From an uncultured Oscillospiraceae bacterium (lineage in GTDB: Bacteria > Bacillota > Clostridia > Oscillospirales > Oscillospiraceae), in NCBI GenBank assembly GCA_944386975.1, contig CALXDC010000001.1, positions 1 through 64,000 of the forward strand: 64,000 nt of DNA, written 5' to 3'. The stretch's first letter is position 1, and each line of letters begins with the position of its first letter. Below the pieces are notes generated by a model. It was not told the origin of the DNA. It worked only from the letters and a program-made list of their open reading frames with translations, and ran no database searches. Positions 17,262-24,674 of the stretch are shown piece after piece. The translations under genes and the position numbers were made by a program.

Positions 17262-18320
17262 TCATTTTTCAACGGTGACGATGAAGCCGTCCACATTGTT
17301 ACCGGACACGGTATAATTTCCGCTCTCCGGCACCGGAACCTCCAGTCCCTCCACGTAGTAGATTTCGTATTCCTGGGTTCCTACAGTGTAGGTGAGGTGC
17401 TCCCCGTCAAAGGGGTACTGCCGTAGATAGTCGATGTACTCCTCCAGGCAGAAGTCATGGTCCACGATGATATAGGAGTGGGGCACGCTCACATACCGGA
17501 AGTGCCAACTCTCCGGACCGATCTTGGTAAACTCCTCCTTATCGCTGCGGTAGCGGAGGATGAAGCCGTACTCGTGGCAGTGGTCGGTGACCCACTTGTA
17601 TTCGCCCACGCCCTCAAAGTAGTCCCCGTTGTTGATGCTGTAGAGGTCTACGGCGTAGCCGGTGTGGTGCTCGCTGCCTCCGGCCTGGGCCACAAAGCGC
17701 TTGGCGTTTTCCAGGCCGTTTTTGGCGGCGTTGCGGTCAAAAAGACCCTGCTGGAAGTCATAGGTCCGGTAGCCGGACACCACCATGATGTCCGTGGCGC
17801 CGCCCTGAGCCACATAGTCGTCCAGCATGTCGTTGAGGTGCTCCACCGTCACCGGTAGGATCAGCGTGTCGTTGACATTGGAGGTGTAGGAGCTGCTCTT
17901 GTGGTCCACCAGCTTTACCAGCTGACTTTCCGCCGCCTCAGGAAAGTCGTACATATGCTCGTTGCTCACCAGAATCTGGAGGCCCACCTGCATGTCCTCC
18001 TCGGTCATGGTCTGAATGGTGTAGCCCTCCCACAGAGCCTGGTTGTCCGCGTCCTCCGGAGGAGTAGAGGGATCGTCCTCCCCGCCGCCGTTCTCTCCGC
18101 CGGCAGGCGCCCCGGCGTTCCCCTCCTGCTCTCCGCCGTCGTTTTCCGATACGCTTCCGGAATCGCCGCCGGCCGGAAGGTTTTCATCCTCCACGCAGCT
18201 GTTGAGCAGCAGGCCGCCGGCGGCAATCACCACCAGCAGCAGAAGCAGCAGCAGGGGGAAGTTGCTCCGCCGCCTGCGCTGTCTGCGGCGGCCGTTTCGT
18301 CTTTGTTCTCTGGTTCCCAT
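17262..18320 (-). CDS. D-alanyl-D-alanine carboxypeptidase, VanY/M15B family
   Basis: A 352-residue extracytoplasmic peptidoglycan carboxypeptidase that removes terminal D-Ala. The N-terminus is strongly basic (many R residues), followed by a membrane anchor (FPLLLLLLLVVIAAGGLLL, about 22-40) ending in LNSC, which might serve as a lipobox. An acidic, glycine-rich linker (about 45-95) leads to the M15B domain with GSEHHTGYAVDLYS (zinc ligands and the catalytic aspartate) and ESWHFRYV (last zinc histidine). GAGGT lies 9 bases upstream of the ATG. VanY homologues outside van clusters are ordinary cell-wall enzymes; no vanRS or vanHAX neighbours are seen. Confidence 0.92.
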   Translation of the reverse strand: MGTREQRRNGRRRQRRRRSNFPLLLLLLLVVIAAGGLLLNSCVEDENLPAGGDSGSVSENDGGEQEGNAGAPAGGENGGGEDDPSTPPEDADNQALWEGYTIQTMTEEDMQVGLQILVSNEHMYDFPEAAESQLVKLVDHKSSSYTSNVNDTLILPVTVEHLNDMLDDYVAQGGATDIMVVSGYRTYDFQQGLFDRNAAKNGLENAKRFVAQAGGSEHHTGYAVDLYSINNGDYFEGVGEYKWVTDHCHEYGFILRYRSDKEEFTKIGPESWHFRYVSVPHSYIIVDHDFCLEEYIDYLRQYPFDGEHLTYTVGTQEYEIYYVEGLEVPVPESGNYTVSGNNVDGFIVTVEK

Positions 18321-18378
18321 ATGTTCTGACCTCGAATTCTTCGGAATTTTTATGTTATGTCACCCTTTGGGCGCCATG

Positions 18379-18407
18379 AGTATACCACACTTTTTGGAAA
18401 ACTACAA
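18379..18407 (-). promoter_or_regulatory. predicted promoter of the VanY-type gene
   Basis: Minus strand TTGTAG (18407-18402), 17-base spacer, TATACT (18384-18379), 58 bases upstream of the ATG. Confidence 0.6.
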
Positions 18408-18427
18408 CCGGGGAAAGGGGGAAAAAA

Positions 18428-18460
18428 GAAAAATGCCGTTTTTCTCAAAACGGCATTTTC
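18428..18460 (-). terminator. rho-independent terminator after the NSS transporter
   Basis: Hairpin AAAATGCCGTTT / AAACGGCATTTT with flanking A and T runs; it lies just beyond the transporter stop at 18466. Confidence 0.9.
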
Positions 18461-18465
18461 TCAGC

Positions 18466-19947
18466 TTATTTTTTGCGTCCCAGATAGCGGACCAGCTTCA
18501 CCACGTACAGGATGAAAATCACCGCGAACAACAGGCCGAAGCCGATGTCGAAGACAGTGGCCCACTTGGGGAACTTCTGGCGGTAGCCCACGGCGAAGAT
18601 ACCCAGGACGATGAGGGGCAGGATGAAGGTCACATAGAACCGAGCCCACTTGGGGAACTTCAGGCCCTCACCGGCGTCCACCTCGGCGATGAAATTGTCC
18701 CAGCCCCAGCCCTTTTTGCTGACGCAGAACAGCAGGTACACCAGACTGCCCAGGGGCAGCAGGTTGTTGGAGACAATGAAGTCCTCCAGATCCTGAATGG
18801 TGCTGCCGGCGCCGAAGGGCTGGAAGCCGCTCCAGAGGTTGAAGCCCAGCACGCAGGGGAGGGACAGCAGGATCAGGGCCGCGCCGTTGATGAGGATGGA
18901 CTTGCGGCGGCTCCAGCCCCAGAGATCCATGGCGAAGGCCAGAATGTTCTCAAACACGGCGATGACCGTGGAGAGGGCGGTGAAGGTCATGAACAGGAAG
19001 AACAGGGCGCCCCAGATCTGGCCGCCGCTCATCTTGTTGAACACGTTGGGCAGGGTGACGAAGATGAGGCTGGGGCCCTGGCCCGGGTTGACGCCGAAGG
19101 CAAAGCAGGCGGGGAAGATCACAAGGCCCACCAGCAGGGCCACGGAGGTATCCAGCACGCCGATGCTGATGGATTCGCCCATGAGAGAGCGGTCCTTTCC
19201 GATGTAGCTGCCGAAGATGGCCAGGGCGCCGATGCCGAGACTCAGGGTGAAGAAGGCCTGGCCCATGGCGGCGTAGACGCTCTCGCCCAGGATCATGTCG
19301 CCCTCGGCGTTGTACATCAGGTTGTGGAAGTTGGGCACCAGATAGAACTTCAGTCCCTCGCCGGCCCCCTCCAGGGTGACGCTGCGGACCACCAGCACCA
19401 GCATGATGAGGAAGAGACAGGCCATCATGGCCTTGGTGATGCGCTCCACGCCCTTCTGGAGCCCCAGGCTGCAGATGCCGAAGCCCAGCAGGGTCACCAC
19501 CAGCATCCAGCCGGTCATGAGGCCCGGATCGGCCACCACGTCGTTGAACACCTGGCCCACCGCCTCGGTGCCCAGGCCGTTGAACTCCCCGCCGATCATC
19601 TTCACCATGTAAATCAGCATCCAGCCGGCCACGGTGGTGTAGAACATCATCAGCAGATAGTTGCCCGCCATAGCGCCGTAGCTGTACCAGTGCCACTTGG
19701 TACCCTTGGGCTCCAGCACGTGGAAGCTGCGGGCGGCGGATTTCTGGCTGGCCCGGCCCACGGCAAACTCCATAGCCATGATGGGCAGCCCCATGATCAC
19801 CAGGAACACCAGGTATACCAGCACGAAGGCGGCGCCGCCGTACTGCCCCACGATGTAGGGGAAGCGCCACACATTGCCCAGTCCGATGGCACATCCCGCG
19901 GAAATGAGGATGAACCCCAGGCGGGACGAGAATTTTTCTCTCTCCAT
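18466..19947 (-). CDS. neurotransmitter:sodium symporter family (LeuT-type) transporter
   Basis: A 493-residue sodium-coupled amino-acid or amine importer with about 12 membrane helices. The start at MEREKFSSRLGF (19947) has AAGGAG 8 bases upstream. The unwound helix 1 motif AGCAIGLGNVWRFPY (residues about 17-31), which binds sodium and substrate, is intact, and YLVFLVIMGLPIMAMEFAVG follows as helix 2. The EREKFSSRLGF opening is typical of bacterial NSS proteins. The substrate is not predictable. The preceding hairpin and promoter separate it from trmO. Confidence 0.95.
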   Translation of the reverse strand: MEREKFSSRLGFILISAGCAIGLGNVWRFPYIVGQYGGAAFVLVYLVFLVIMGLPIMAMEFAVGRASQKSAARSFHVLEPKGTKWHWYSYGAMAGNYLLMMFYTTVAGWMLIYMVKMIGGEFNGLGTEAVGQVFNDVVADPGLMTGWMLVVTLLGFGICSLGLQKGVERITKAMMACLFLIMLVLVVRSVTLEGAGEGLKFYLVPNFHNLMYNAEGDMILGESVYAAMGQAFFTLSLGIGALAIFGSYIGKDRSLMGESISIGVLDTSVALLVGLVIFPACFAFGVNPGQGPSLIFVTLPNVFNKMSGGQIWGALFFLFMTFTALSTVIAVFENILAFAMDLWGWSRRKSILINGAALILLSLPCVLGFNLWSGFQPFGAGSTIQDLEDFIVSNNLLPLGSLVYLLFCVSKKGWGWDNFIAEVDAGEGLKFPKWARFYVTFILPLIVLGIFAVGYRQKFPKWATVFDIGFGLLFAVIFILYVVKLVRYLGRKK

Positions 19948-19965
19948 GTTCTCTCTCCTTACATA

Positions 19966-19997
19966 AAAATACGCAGGCCGTTGAAAACGGCCTGCGT
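19966..19997 (-). terminator. rho-independent terminator after trmO
   Basis: Minus-strand hairpin of 12 perfect pairs, ACGCAGGCCGTT (19997-19986) with AACGGCCTGCGT (19982-19971), followed by ATTTTTATG. It overlaps the predicted transcription start of the NSS gene. Confidence 0.85.
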
Positions 19998-19998
19998 T

Positions 19999-20027
19999 AG
20001 TGTAGCACACCACAGTGAAAAAGGCAA
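19999..20027 (-). promoter_or_regulatory. predicted promoter of the NSS transporter gene
   Basis: Minus strand TTGCCT (20027-20022), 17-base spacer, TACACT (20004-19999). The start site would fall inside the upstream arm of the trmO terminator hairpin. Confidence 0.6.
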
Positions 20028-20059
20028 TGGGCGTTTTTCCCCATTTCCCGTTGGTTTTC

Positions 20060-20767
20060 CTATTTTTCTCCGCTCTTTTTTCCCTCCGGGAGAATCTCCA
20101 CCACCGTCAGACAGGTTCCATCCACGGTGAAGCGGACGTCCAGCCCGGCAAAGCCCAGACCGTAGACCCGGCTGGGGTCGTGCTGGTAGGAGGGCCGGGG
20201 GTCCTGAGCCAGCACGCCGGTAAGGGCCGCCAGCCGGTCGGGGGGGACCAGGGAGCGCCAGGGCTCCTCCAGCACCACCTCCAGCACCTGCCGCTGCCTG
20301 CGGTCGGTGAAGCCGCCGGTGGCGTCGGGGCGGCAGTCGCCATAGGGGAGGTAGGGCTTGATGTCCAGAATGGGGGTGCCGTCCACCAGATCCGCCCCCG
20401 CCACGTGGAGCACAGGCCCCAGAGTGGGGTGGCGCTCCATGCCGGTGAGGCGGACGGAGGAGAGGCCGATGGGATTGGGGCGGAAGGGGGAGCGGGTGGC
20501 GAAAACCCCCAGCCGCTGGTTGCCCCCCAGCCGGGGAGGCCGCACCGTGGGGGACCAGCCCTTGGACTGGGAGAACTGCCAGATGAGCCAGATGTGGGAA
20601 AACTCCTCCAGTCCCCGCACCGCCTCGGGAATGCGGTAGTCCGGCTCGAAGACCACAGTGGCCTCCAGGTCCTCCACCAGCCCGCTCTGGCGGGGTACTC
20701 CGAATTTGGTGGGAAAATCGGTGTGGATGCGGGCAATGACTGCCATGGGAATGGATGCCTGTTCCAT
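20060..20767 (-). CDS. trmO: tRNA (N6-threonylcarbamoyladenosine(37)-N6)-methyltransferase TrmO (TsaA family)
   Basis: A 235-residue SAM-dependent enzyme that methylates t6A37 of tRNA. The beta-barrel family core is plain: VIARIHTDFPTKFGVPRQSG, FEPDYR, GLEEFSHIWLIWQF, FATRSPFRPNPIGLSSVRL (the highly conserved SAM-pocket block, about 90-108), and DGTPILDIKPYLPYGDC. AAGGAGG precedes the ATG. Length is normal for the TsaA/TrmO type with the C-terminal extension. It is a single gene ending at the hairpin 19966-19997. Confidence 0.93.
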   Translation of the reverse strand: MEQASIPMAVIARIHTDFPTKFGVPRQSGLVEDLEATVVFEPDYRIPEAVRGLEEFSHIWLIWQFSQSKGWSPTVRPPRLGGNQRLGVFATRSPFRPNPIGLSSVRLTGMERHPTLGPVLHVAGADLVDGTPILDIKPYLPYGDCRPDATGGFTDRRQRQVLEVVLEEPWRSLVPPDRLAALTGVLAQDPRPSYQHDPSRVYGLGFAGLDVRFTVDGTCLTVVEILPEGKKSGEK

Positions 20768-20849
20768 GGGGCCTCCTTGCGCTCTCCCGGCCGTTCCGGC
20801 CGGTTTTCTTCCCTGTATAGCTCCGCTCCGGAGAGGCGGAGCCGCTGGA

Positions 20850-20888
20850 CAAAAGAACAGGCCGCCGGGGCGGGAGGCCCCCGGCGGC
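20850..20888 (-). terminator. rho-independent terminator after the TIM-barrel gene
   Basis: Minus-strand hairpin GCCGCCGGGG / CCCCGGCGGC (20888-20879 with 20870-20861), then CTGTTCTTTTG. Confidence 0.75.
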
Positions 20889-20908
20889 TCTGTCGGGATG
20901 GGGGACTG

Positions 20909-21583
20909 CTAATCCTCGTACCGGGCGCGGTAGGCCCGCATCATCTCAGAGAAGAGCTGCCCGTTGGTGGGAGGCGTGTAGGTGATGGCGTTGGCCCCCG
21001 CCTCAATGGTGCGGAGGATGCTCTCCTCTGTGGGGCCGCCGGTGGCGATGATGGCCACGTCGGGGAAGTCCCTGCGGATGGCGGCCACCAGCTCCGGCGT
21101 TCTGGCTGCGGCGGAGATGTTCAGAATATCCGCTCCCGCCTCCAGACGGTTGCCGATGTCCTGATTCTCCGATACCACGGTGGCAATCACCGGAATGTCC
21201 ACGACGTTCTTGATGTCCTGGATGGTCTCGGCGGCAATGGGGGCGTTGACCACCACACCGTAGGCCCCCTGGTGCTCGGCGTAAGCCGCCAGGCGCACCG
21301 ACCGCTTGCCGTTGGTGGTACCGCCGCCCACTCCCACAAAGGTGGGCACGTCGCTGACGCTGATGATGGCCTGGGCGATACTGGGCTGGGGGGTGAAGGG
21401 GTAAACGGCGATGATGGCATCGGCGTTGACGTTCTTGATGATGGCTACGTCTGTGGAAAAGACCAGGGATTTGATCCGCCGGCCGAAAATCCGAATGCCG
21501 GAACATTCGCTGATACAGGCGGGGATCATCAACAGATGGCTGCGCAGCGTCCCATCGTAGGTGGGAATCATTTTGCTCTTCAT
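20909..21583 (-). CDS. TIM-barrel protein of unknown specificity (hydrolase-annotated family)
   Basis: A 224-residue single-domain alpha/beta barrel. The start at MKSKMIPTYDG (21583) has AAAGGAG upstream. Alternating strands and phosphate-binding-like loops are visible (IIKNVNADAIIAVYPFTPQ, TFVGVGGGTTNGKRSV, GVVVNAPIAAETIQDI, IIATGGPTEESILRTIEAGANAITY as separate blocks). The last block resembles the phosphate-gripper end of NanE, ThiG and related barrels. The reaction is not known to me. It is a single gene bounded by its own terminator; an extended -10 (TGCTATACT on the minus strand, 21705-21697) lies about 115 bases upstream. Confidence 0.65.
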   Translation of the reverse strand: MKSKMIPTYDGTLRSHLLMIPACISECSGIRIFGRRIKSLVFSTDVAIIKNVNADAIIAVYPFTPQPSIAQAIISVSDVPTFVGVGGGTTNGKRSVRLAAYAEHQGAYGVVVNAPIAAETIQDIKNVVDIPVIATVVSENQDIGNRLEAGADILNISAAARTPELVAAIRRDFPDVAIIATGGPTEESILRTIEAGANAITYTPPTNGQLFSEMMRAYRARYED

Positions 21584-21696
21584 AGGTCGGCTCCTTTCTC
21601 TTCGCTTTTCTTTCCAAGGATCTCTCCGCCTCTTGCCTTTTCCCGGCTCCGCCTGGTACAATGGACAAAAAGCGGTCGAATCTGTCTTTTGAAAAA

Positions 21697-21705
21697 AGTA
21701 TAGCA
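21697..21705 (-). promoter_or_regulatory. extended -10 promoter candidate for the TIM-barrel gene
   Basis: Minus strand TGC-TATACT with no good -35 box. The 224-base gap 21584-21807 otherwise holds only the two divergent leaders. Confidence 0.4.
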
Positions 21706-21807
21706 CGGCCGGTTTTTGGAAAACAAGGCAGATTCTGTTACAAGTGGTAAATAATTTGTGAACTCTGCTGACAGAGTGGGGCTCTGCAGGAGGAAAAGGA
21801 GGCTATC

Positions 21808-22146
21808 ATGACGGAAAAAGTCGCGCTGACGCTGGAGCCGGGCTGCCCGCCGCCCACTTGCATCTTTGCTGTCCCGGGGGATCTGGGACAGTGGACGGCG
21901 GAGGAGCTGGAGAGGCGGCTTTGCCGGGGCGAGCGGGAAATCCGCCTTCCCTGCTGGGCTGCCCTTGGGGACTTCTCCCCCGCCGCCGGGGCCCTGGCGG
22001 TGCTGCGGGCGGTGATGGAGGTGGTTTACCGCCGTCCCGGGCTGGAGCGTCTCACCCTCCTGTGCGCCTCTCCGGAGGAGCTGGCGGTGTTTCAGTTCCA
22101 GTGGAACATGTGGTTTGCCGCTGAAAAGCCGCCCCACAGCCGGTGA
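21808..22146 (+). CDS. hypothetical protein (112 residues)
   Basis: A short soluble acidic protein beginning MTEKVALTLEPGCPPPTC. AGGAGG-type sites (GGAGGAAAAGGAGG) stand upstream of the ATG, which supports translation. The C-terminal half has a RLTLLCASPEELAVFQFQWN stretch ending in an amphipathic aromatic tail. I recognise no domain. It is followed after 124 bases by the polysaccharide deacetylase gene and may or may not be co-transcribed with it. Confidence 0.55.
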   Translation: MTEKVALTLEPGCPPPTCIFAVPGDLGQWTAEELERRLCRGEREIRLPCWAALGDFSPAAGALAVLRAVMEVVYRRPGLERLTLLCASPEELAVFQFQWNMWFAAEKPPHSR

Positions 22147-22270
22147 AATTTGTCATTTTTTGTAGGCGGTTTGTTACCAAAAAAGGGGGACAAACCAGCG
22201 GGGACCCGTCATAATGAGGGCAGGAGGGAACTGCCCCTCCCACTTTTCTGCCGCCGCAAGTGAGGATGAC

Positions 22271-23368
22271 ATGAAACGATACGCATTGATCCCGATTCTC
22301 GCCCTTCTTCTGCTGGCCACAGGCTGCGGATACCATCGCCTCGCCGCGCCTGACGGCGGCCGTGTGGAGATCACGGAACCCTCTCTCCGGGACCCGGAGG
22401 AGACGCCGGATCCGCCTCCTGCGGAGAAACCGCCCGCACAGGCTCCCTCCACCGAGGAGGAGGCGGATCCTGTGCAGGATCCTTCCGCCGAGGGTGGACA
22501 GGAGGACCCCGAACCGCCGGACGTGAAGGACTCCGTCCCGCCGGAGGAGGTGAATCCCCCCTCCGTACCGGAGGCCTCCGGGGAGGGCGCCATGGTGGCC
22601 CTCACCTTTGACGATGGCCCCCACGGGGAATATACGGATCAGATTTTGGATATTCTGGAGGAGAACGGAGCAAAAGCCACCTTTTTTGAGGTGGGCCGCA
22701 ACCTCTGGAACGACGCCGACGCGGTCCGCAGGGCAGAGGCCATGGGCTGCGAGGTGGGCAGCCACTCCTATCGCCACGCGGATCTGGGGAAAATGAGCGC
22801 CGGGGAGATTGCCGAGGATTTGCAGAAGGCTGACGCGGTGTTTACCGAGGTGCTGGGCCACGCTCCCACGCTTCTCCGTCCCCCCTACGGCTCCTTGAAC
22901 GATGCGGTCAAGTATACCACCGGCCGCAGCGTCATCACCTGGTCCATCGACACGGAGGACTGGCTGAGCCGGGATGTGGACAAGATTCTTGCCAAGGTGG
23001 CGGAGGCTGGGGATCTCAGCGGTCAGGTGATTTTGATGCACAGCACCTATGCCACCACGGTAGAGGCGCTGCGGCAGCTGGTGCCCATGCTGATAGAGAA
23101 GGGCTACCGTCTGGTTACCGTGTCGGAGCTTATTACCCAGTACTATGGCGATCAGGTGCTGCCCAACGGCACCTATGGCTATAGCTACTTCAAAAACGGC
23201 AAGGACGTGATCTTACCGCCGGAGCAGCCCGTCCAGCCGGAGACCCCTGTCCAGCCGGAGCAGCCCGCTGAGCCGGAGACTCCCGCCCAGCCGGAGGCCC
23301 CCTCCCAGGAGGGCGGAGCAGCCCCTCCGGCAGAATCTCCGGCGGCCGGCGGTCCGGTCGCCGCGTAA
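22271..23368 (+). CDS. polysaccharide deacetylase lipoprotein (NodB domain)
   Basis: A 365-residue exported enzyme that removes acetyl groups from peptidoglycan or another surface polymer. The start MKRYALIPILALLLLATGCG is a lipoprotein signal peptide with the lipobox ATGC (cysteine about 17). A proline/glutamate-rich linker (about 35-105) leads to the NodB domain: TFDDGPH at 112-118 (catalytic base and metal aspartate D114/D115) and GSHSYRHADL with the metal-binding histidines. The C-terminus is a second Pro-Glu-Gln repeat region (PEQPVQPETPVQPEQP), probably a wall-spanning spacer. GAGG lies upstream of the ATG. Confidence 0.93.
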   Translation: MKRYALIPILALLLLATGCGYHRLAAPDGGRVEITEPSLRDPEETPDPPPAEKPPAQAPSTEEEADPVQDPSAEGGQEDPEPPDVKDSVPPEEVNPPSVPEASGEGAMVALTFDDGPHGEYTDQILDILEENGAKATFFEVGRNLWNDADAVRRAEAMGCEVGSHSYRHADLGKMSAGEIAEDLQKADAVFTEVLGHAPTLLRPPYGSLNDAVKYTTGRSVITWSIDTEDWLSRDVDKILAKVAEAGDLSGQVILMHSTYATTVEALRQLVPMLIEKGYRLVTVSELITQYYGDQVLPNGTYGYSYFKNGKDVILPPEQPVQPETPVQPEQPAEPETPAQPEAPSQEGGAAPPAESPAAGGPVAA

Positions 23369-23385
23369 GGAAAGGAAACGGCAGC

Positions 23386-23421
23386 TTCGCCGCAGCGGAG
23401 GATTCCGCTGCGGCGGAGTTC
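23386..23421 (+). terminator. rho-independent terminator after the deacetylase
   Basis: Hairpin CGCCGCAGCGGA (23388-23399) with TCCGCTGCGGCG (23404-23415), then GAGTTCTTTTTG. Confidence 0.85.
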
Positions 23422-23503
23422 TTTTTGCGTTGGGCTGTCGGATGGGAACCTCCGGCAGCCGGGGCGGGCGGAACCCGCCATTTTTCTGAAAAGGGGTATC
23501 TAC

Positions 23504-24223
23504 ATGAGCGAAACGCGTACGGTGGACCTGGGGGGGCGCGCCGTCACCTACACCCTCACCCGCAAGGCGGTGAAGCGGATAAACCTCCGGGTGAAGCCCG
23601 GCGGCGAGATTGCCGTGTCCATCCCTCGCCGCCTCAGCGCCGCGGCAGCGGACCAGTTCCTGATGGCCAAGGCCGACTGGCTCCTCCGGGCCCTGGAGAG
23701 GCAGACGCATATCCTGGAGCAGGTATCCTCTCCCTGGCGGGACGGGAAGACCGTTCTCCTTCTGGGCCGTCCCCTTCGGCTGGCGGTGGAGGCGGGTTCC
23801 CCTGCCGTCTGGACGGAGGGGAACCGCCTCCATGTCGCCGTCCCCGACCCTGAGGACGAGGCCCAGGTCCGCCGCGCTCTGGCGAAAGCCTGGGACAACT
23901 GGTGCCGGGATACGTTCTCCGAGAGCATGGAGCGGCAGCTGCCGCCCCTTCTGGCCTTAGGGGCGGAAAAGCCTGTCCTCACCCTCCGCACCATGACCTC
24001 CCGGTGGGGCTCCTGCTCCTGGGTCCGGGGGCGGATCACCCTCAACCGCCTCCTCCTGGCGGCCCCTCCGGAAGTGGTGGACTACGTGGTCCTCCACGAG
24101 CTGTGCCACCTCCTCCGCCACGACCACTCCCCTGCCTTTTACGCCCTGGTGGAGCGGTGGATGCCCGACTGGCGGCGTCGCCGGGCGGCCCTGAAAACCC
24201 TCCGGGGGGCGGAATGCCCTTGA
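23504..24223 (+). CDS. YgjP-like zinc metallopeptidase (SprT/M48-like, DUF45)
   Basis: A 239-residue cytosolic protein. The N-terminal half has the family's beta-rich opening (RKAVKRINLRVKPGGEIAVS) and the C-terminal half the MTSRWGSCS block and the zinc site HELCH (H198, E199, H202) followed by HDHSPAFYALVERWMPDWR, as in YgjP and related DUF45 proteins. Members are predicted metal-dependent hydrolases; the substrate is unknown. AAAAGGGG lies upstream of the ATG. Its stop codon overlaps the -35 box of the padR promoter. Confidence 0.88.
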   Translation: MSETRTVDLGGRAVTYTLTRKAVKRINLRVKPGGEIAVSIPRRLSAAAADQFLMAKADWLLRALERQTHILEQVSSPWRDGKTVLLLGRPLRLAVEAGSPAVWTEGNRLHVAVPDPEDEAQVRRALAKAWDNWCRDTFSESMERQLPPLLALGAEKPVLTLRTMTSRWGSCSWVRGRITLNRLLLAAPPEVVDYVVLHELCHLLRHDHSPAFYALVERWMPDWRRRRAALKTLRGAECP

Positions 24224-24276
24224 CAGAGGGTCGTTTCCGGGTTATAATATCGTTAGACGATATCATAAAACGATAT
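24220..24276 (+). promoter_or_regulatory. consensus promoter with palindromic operator for padR
   Basis: TTGACA (24220-24225), a 17-base spacer and TATAAT (24243-24248) form a perfect consensus promoter. A palindrome ATATCGT-tag-ACGATAT (24247-24263) overlaps the -10 box and start site, and a third half-site ACGATAT follows at 24270-24276. This is the arrangement expected for PadR autorepression. Confidence 0.85.
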
Positions 24277-24290
24277 TAGGGGGTGGGGAG

Positions 24291-24674
24291 ATGCCGAAGA
24301 AGGCCCTGGACGGGCTGACGGAGTCCATGTTCTATGTGCTCATGGCCCTCATGCGCCAGCCCATGTGCGGCATTGAGGCGTCGGAATTCATTCAGAAGCG
24401 GACGGAGGGCCGGGTTGCTCTGGGGCCTGCCACGCTATACACCATCCTGGGGAAATTCCAGCAGGTGGGGTATATCCGAGAGACGGAAGTGGTGGGCCGA
24501 AAGCGGACCTACGCCGTTACGGAGCTGGGACAGGCGGCCTATGCCGCCGAGGTGGAGCGGCTGGAGCGGTGCCTCTCGGACGCCCGGCGGGAGGAGAGGA
24601 GGGAGCCCCTTGAAGGAGAGGATGGAGACGGAGCCCAAATGCATCTGGCGCCTGCCCCCGTGCCCGTCCTATGA
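24291..24674 (+). CDS. PadR family transcriptional regulator
   Basis: A 127-residue winged-helix repressor. The core reads LTESMFYVLMALMRQPMCGIE, then GPATLYTILGKFQQVGYIRE (recognition helix) and RKRTYAVTELGQAAY (wing), a standard PadR domain in residues about 8-90, followed by a charged C-terminal helix and a tail that overlaps the next gene by 65 bases. The effector is unknown. It is probably autoregulated through the palindrome in its promoter, and in Clostridia PadR genes often control an adjacent DUF2812 gene, as here. Confidence 0.92.
   Translation: MPKKALDGLTESMFYVLMALMRQPMCGIEASEFIQKRTEGRVALGPATLYTILGKFQQVGYIRETEVVGRKRTYAVTELGQAAYAAEVERLERCLSDARREERREPLEGEDGDGAQMHLAPAPVPVL

Noticed and set aside
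15802..17265. A minus-strand open frame of 487 codons opposite rny
   Set aside because: rny is unmistakable on the plus strand; the antisense frame is a third-position GC artefact without motifs and runs through the rny terminator.
17262..18320. VanY-type gene as part of a vancomycin-resistance cluster
   Set aside because: No vanR, vanS, vanH, vanA/B or vanX genes are nearby; M15B carboxypeptidases are common housekeeping cell-wall enzymes in Clostridia.
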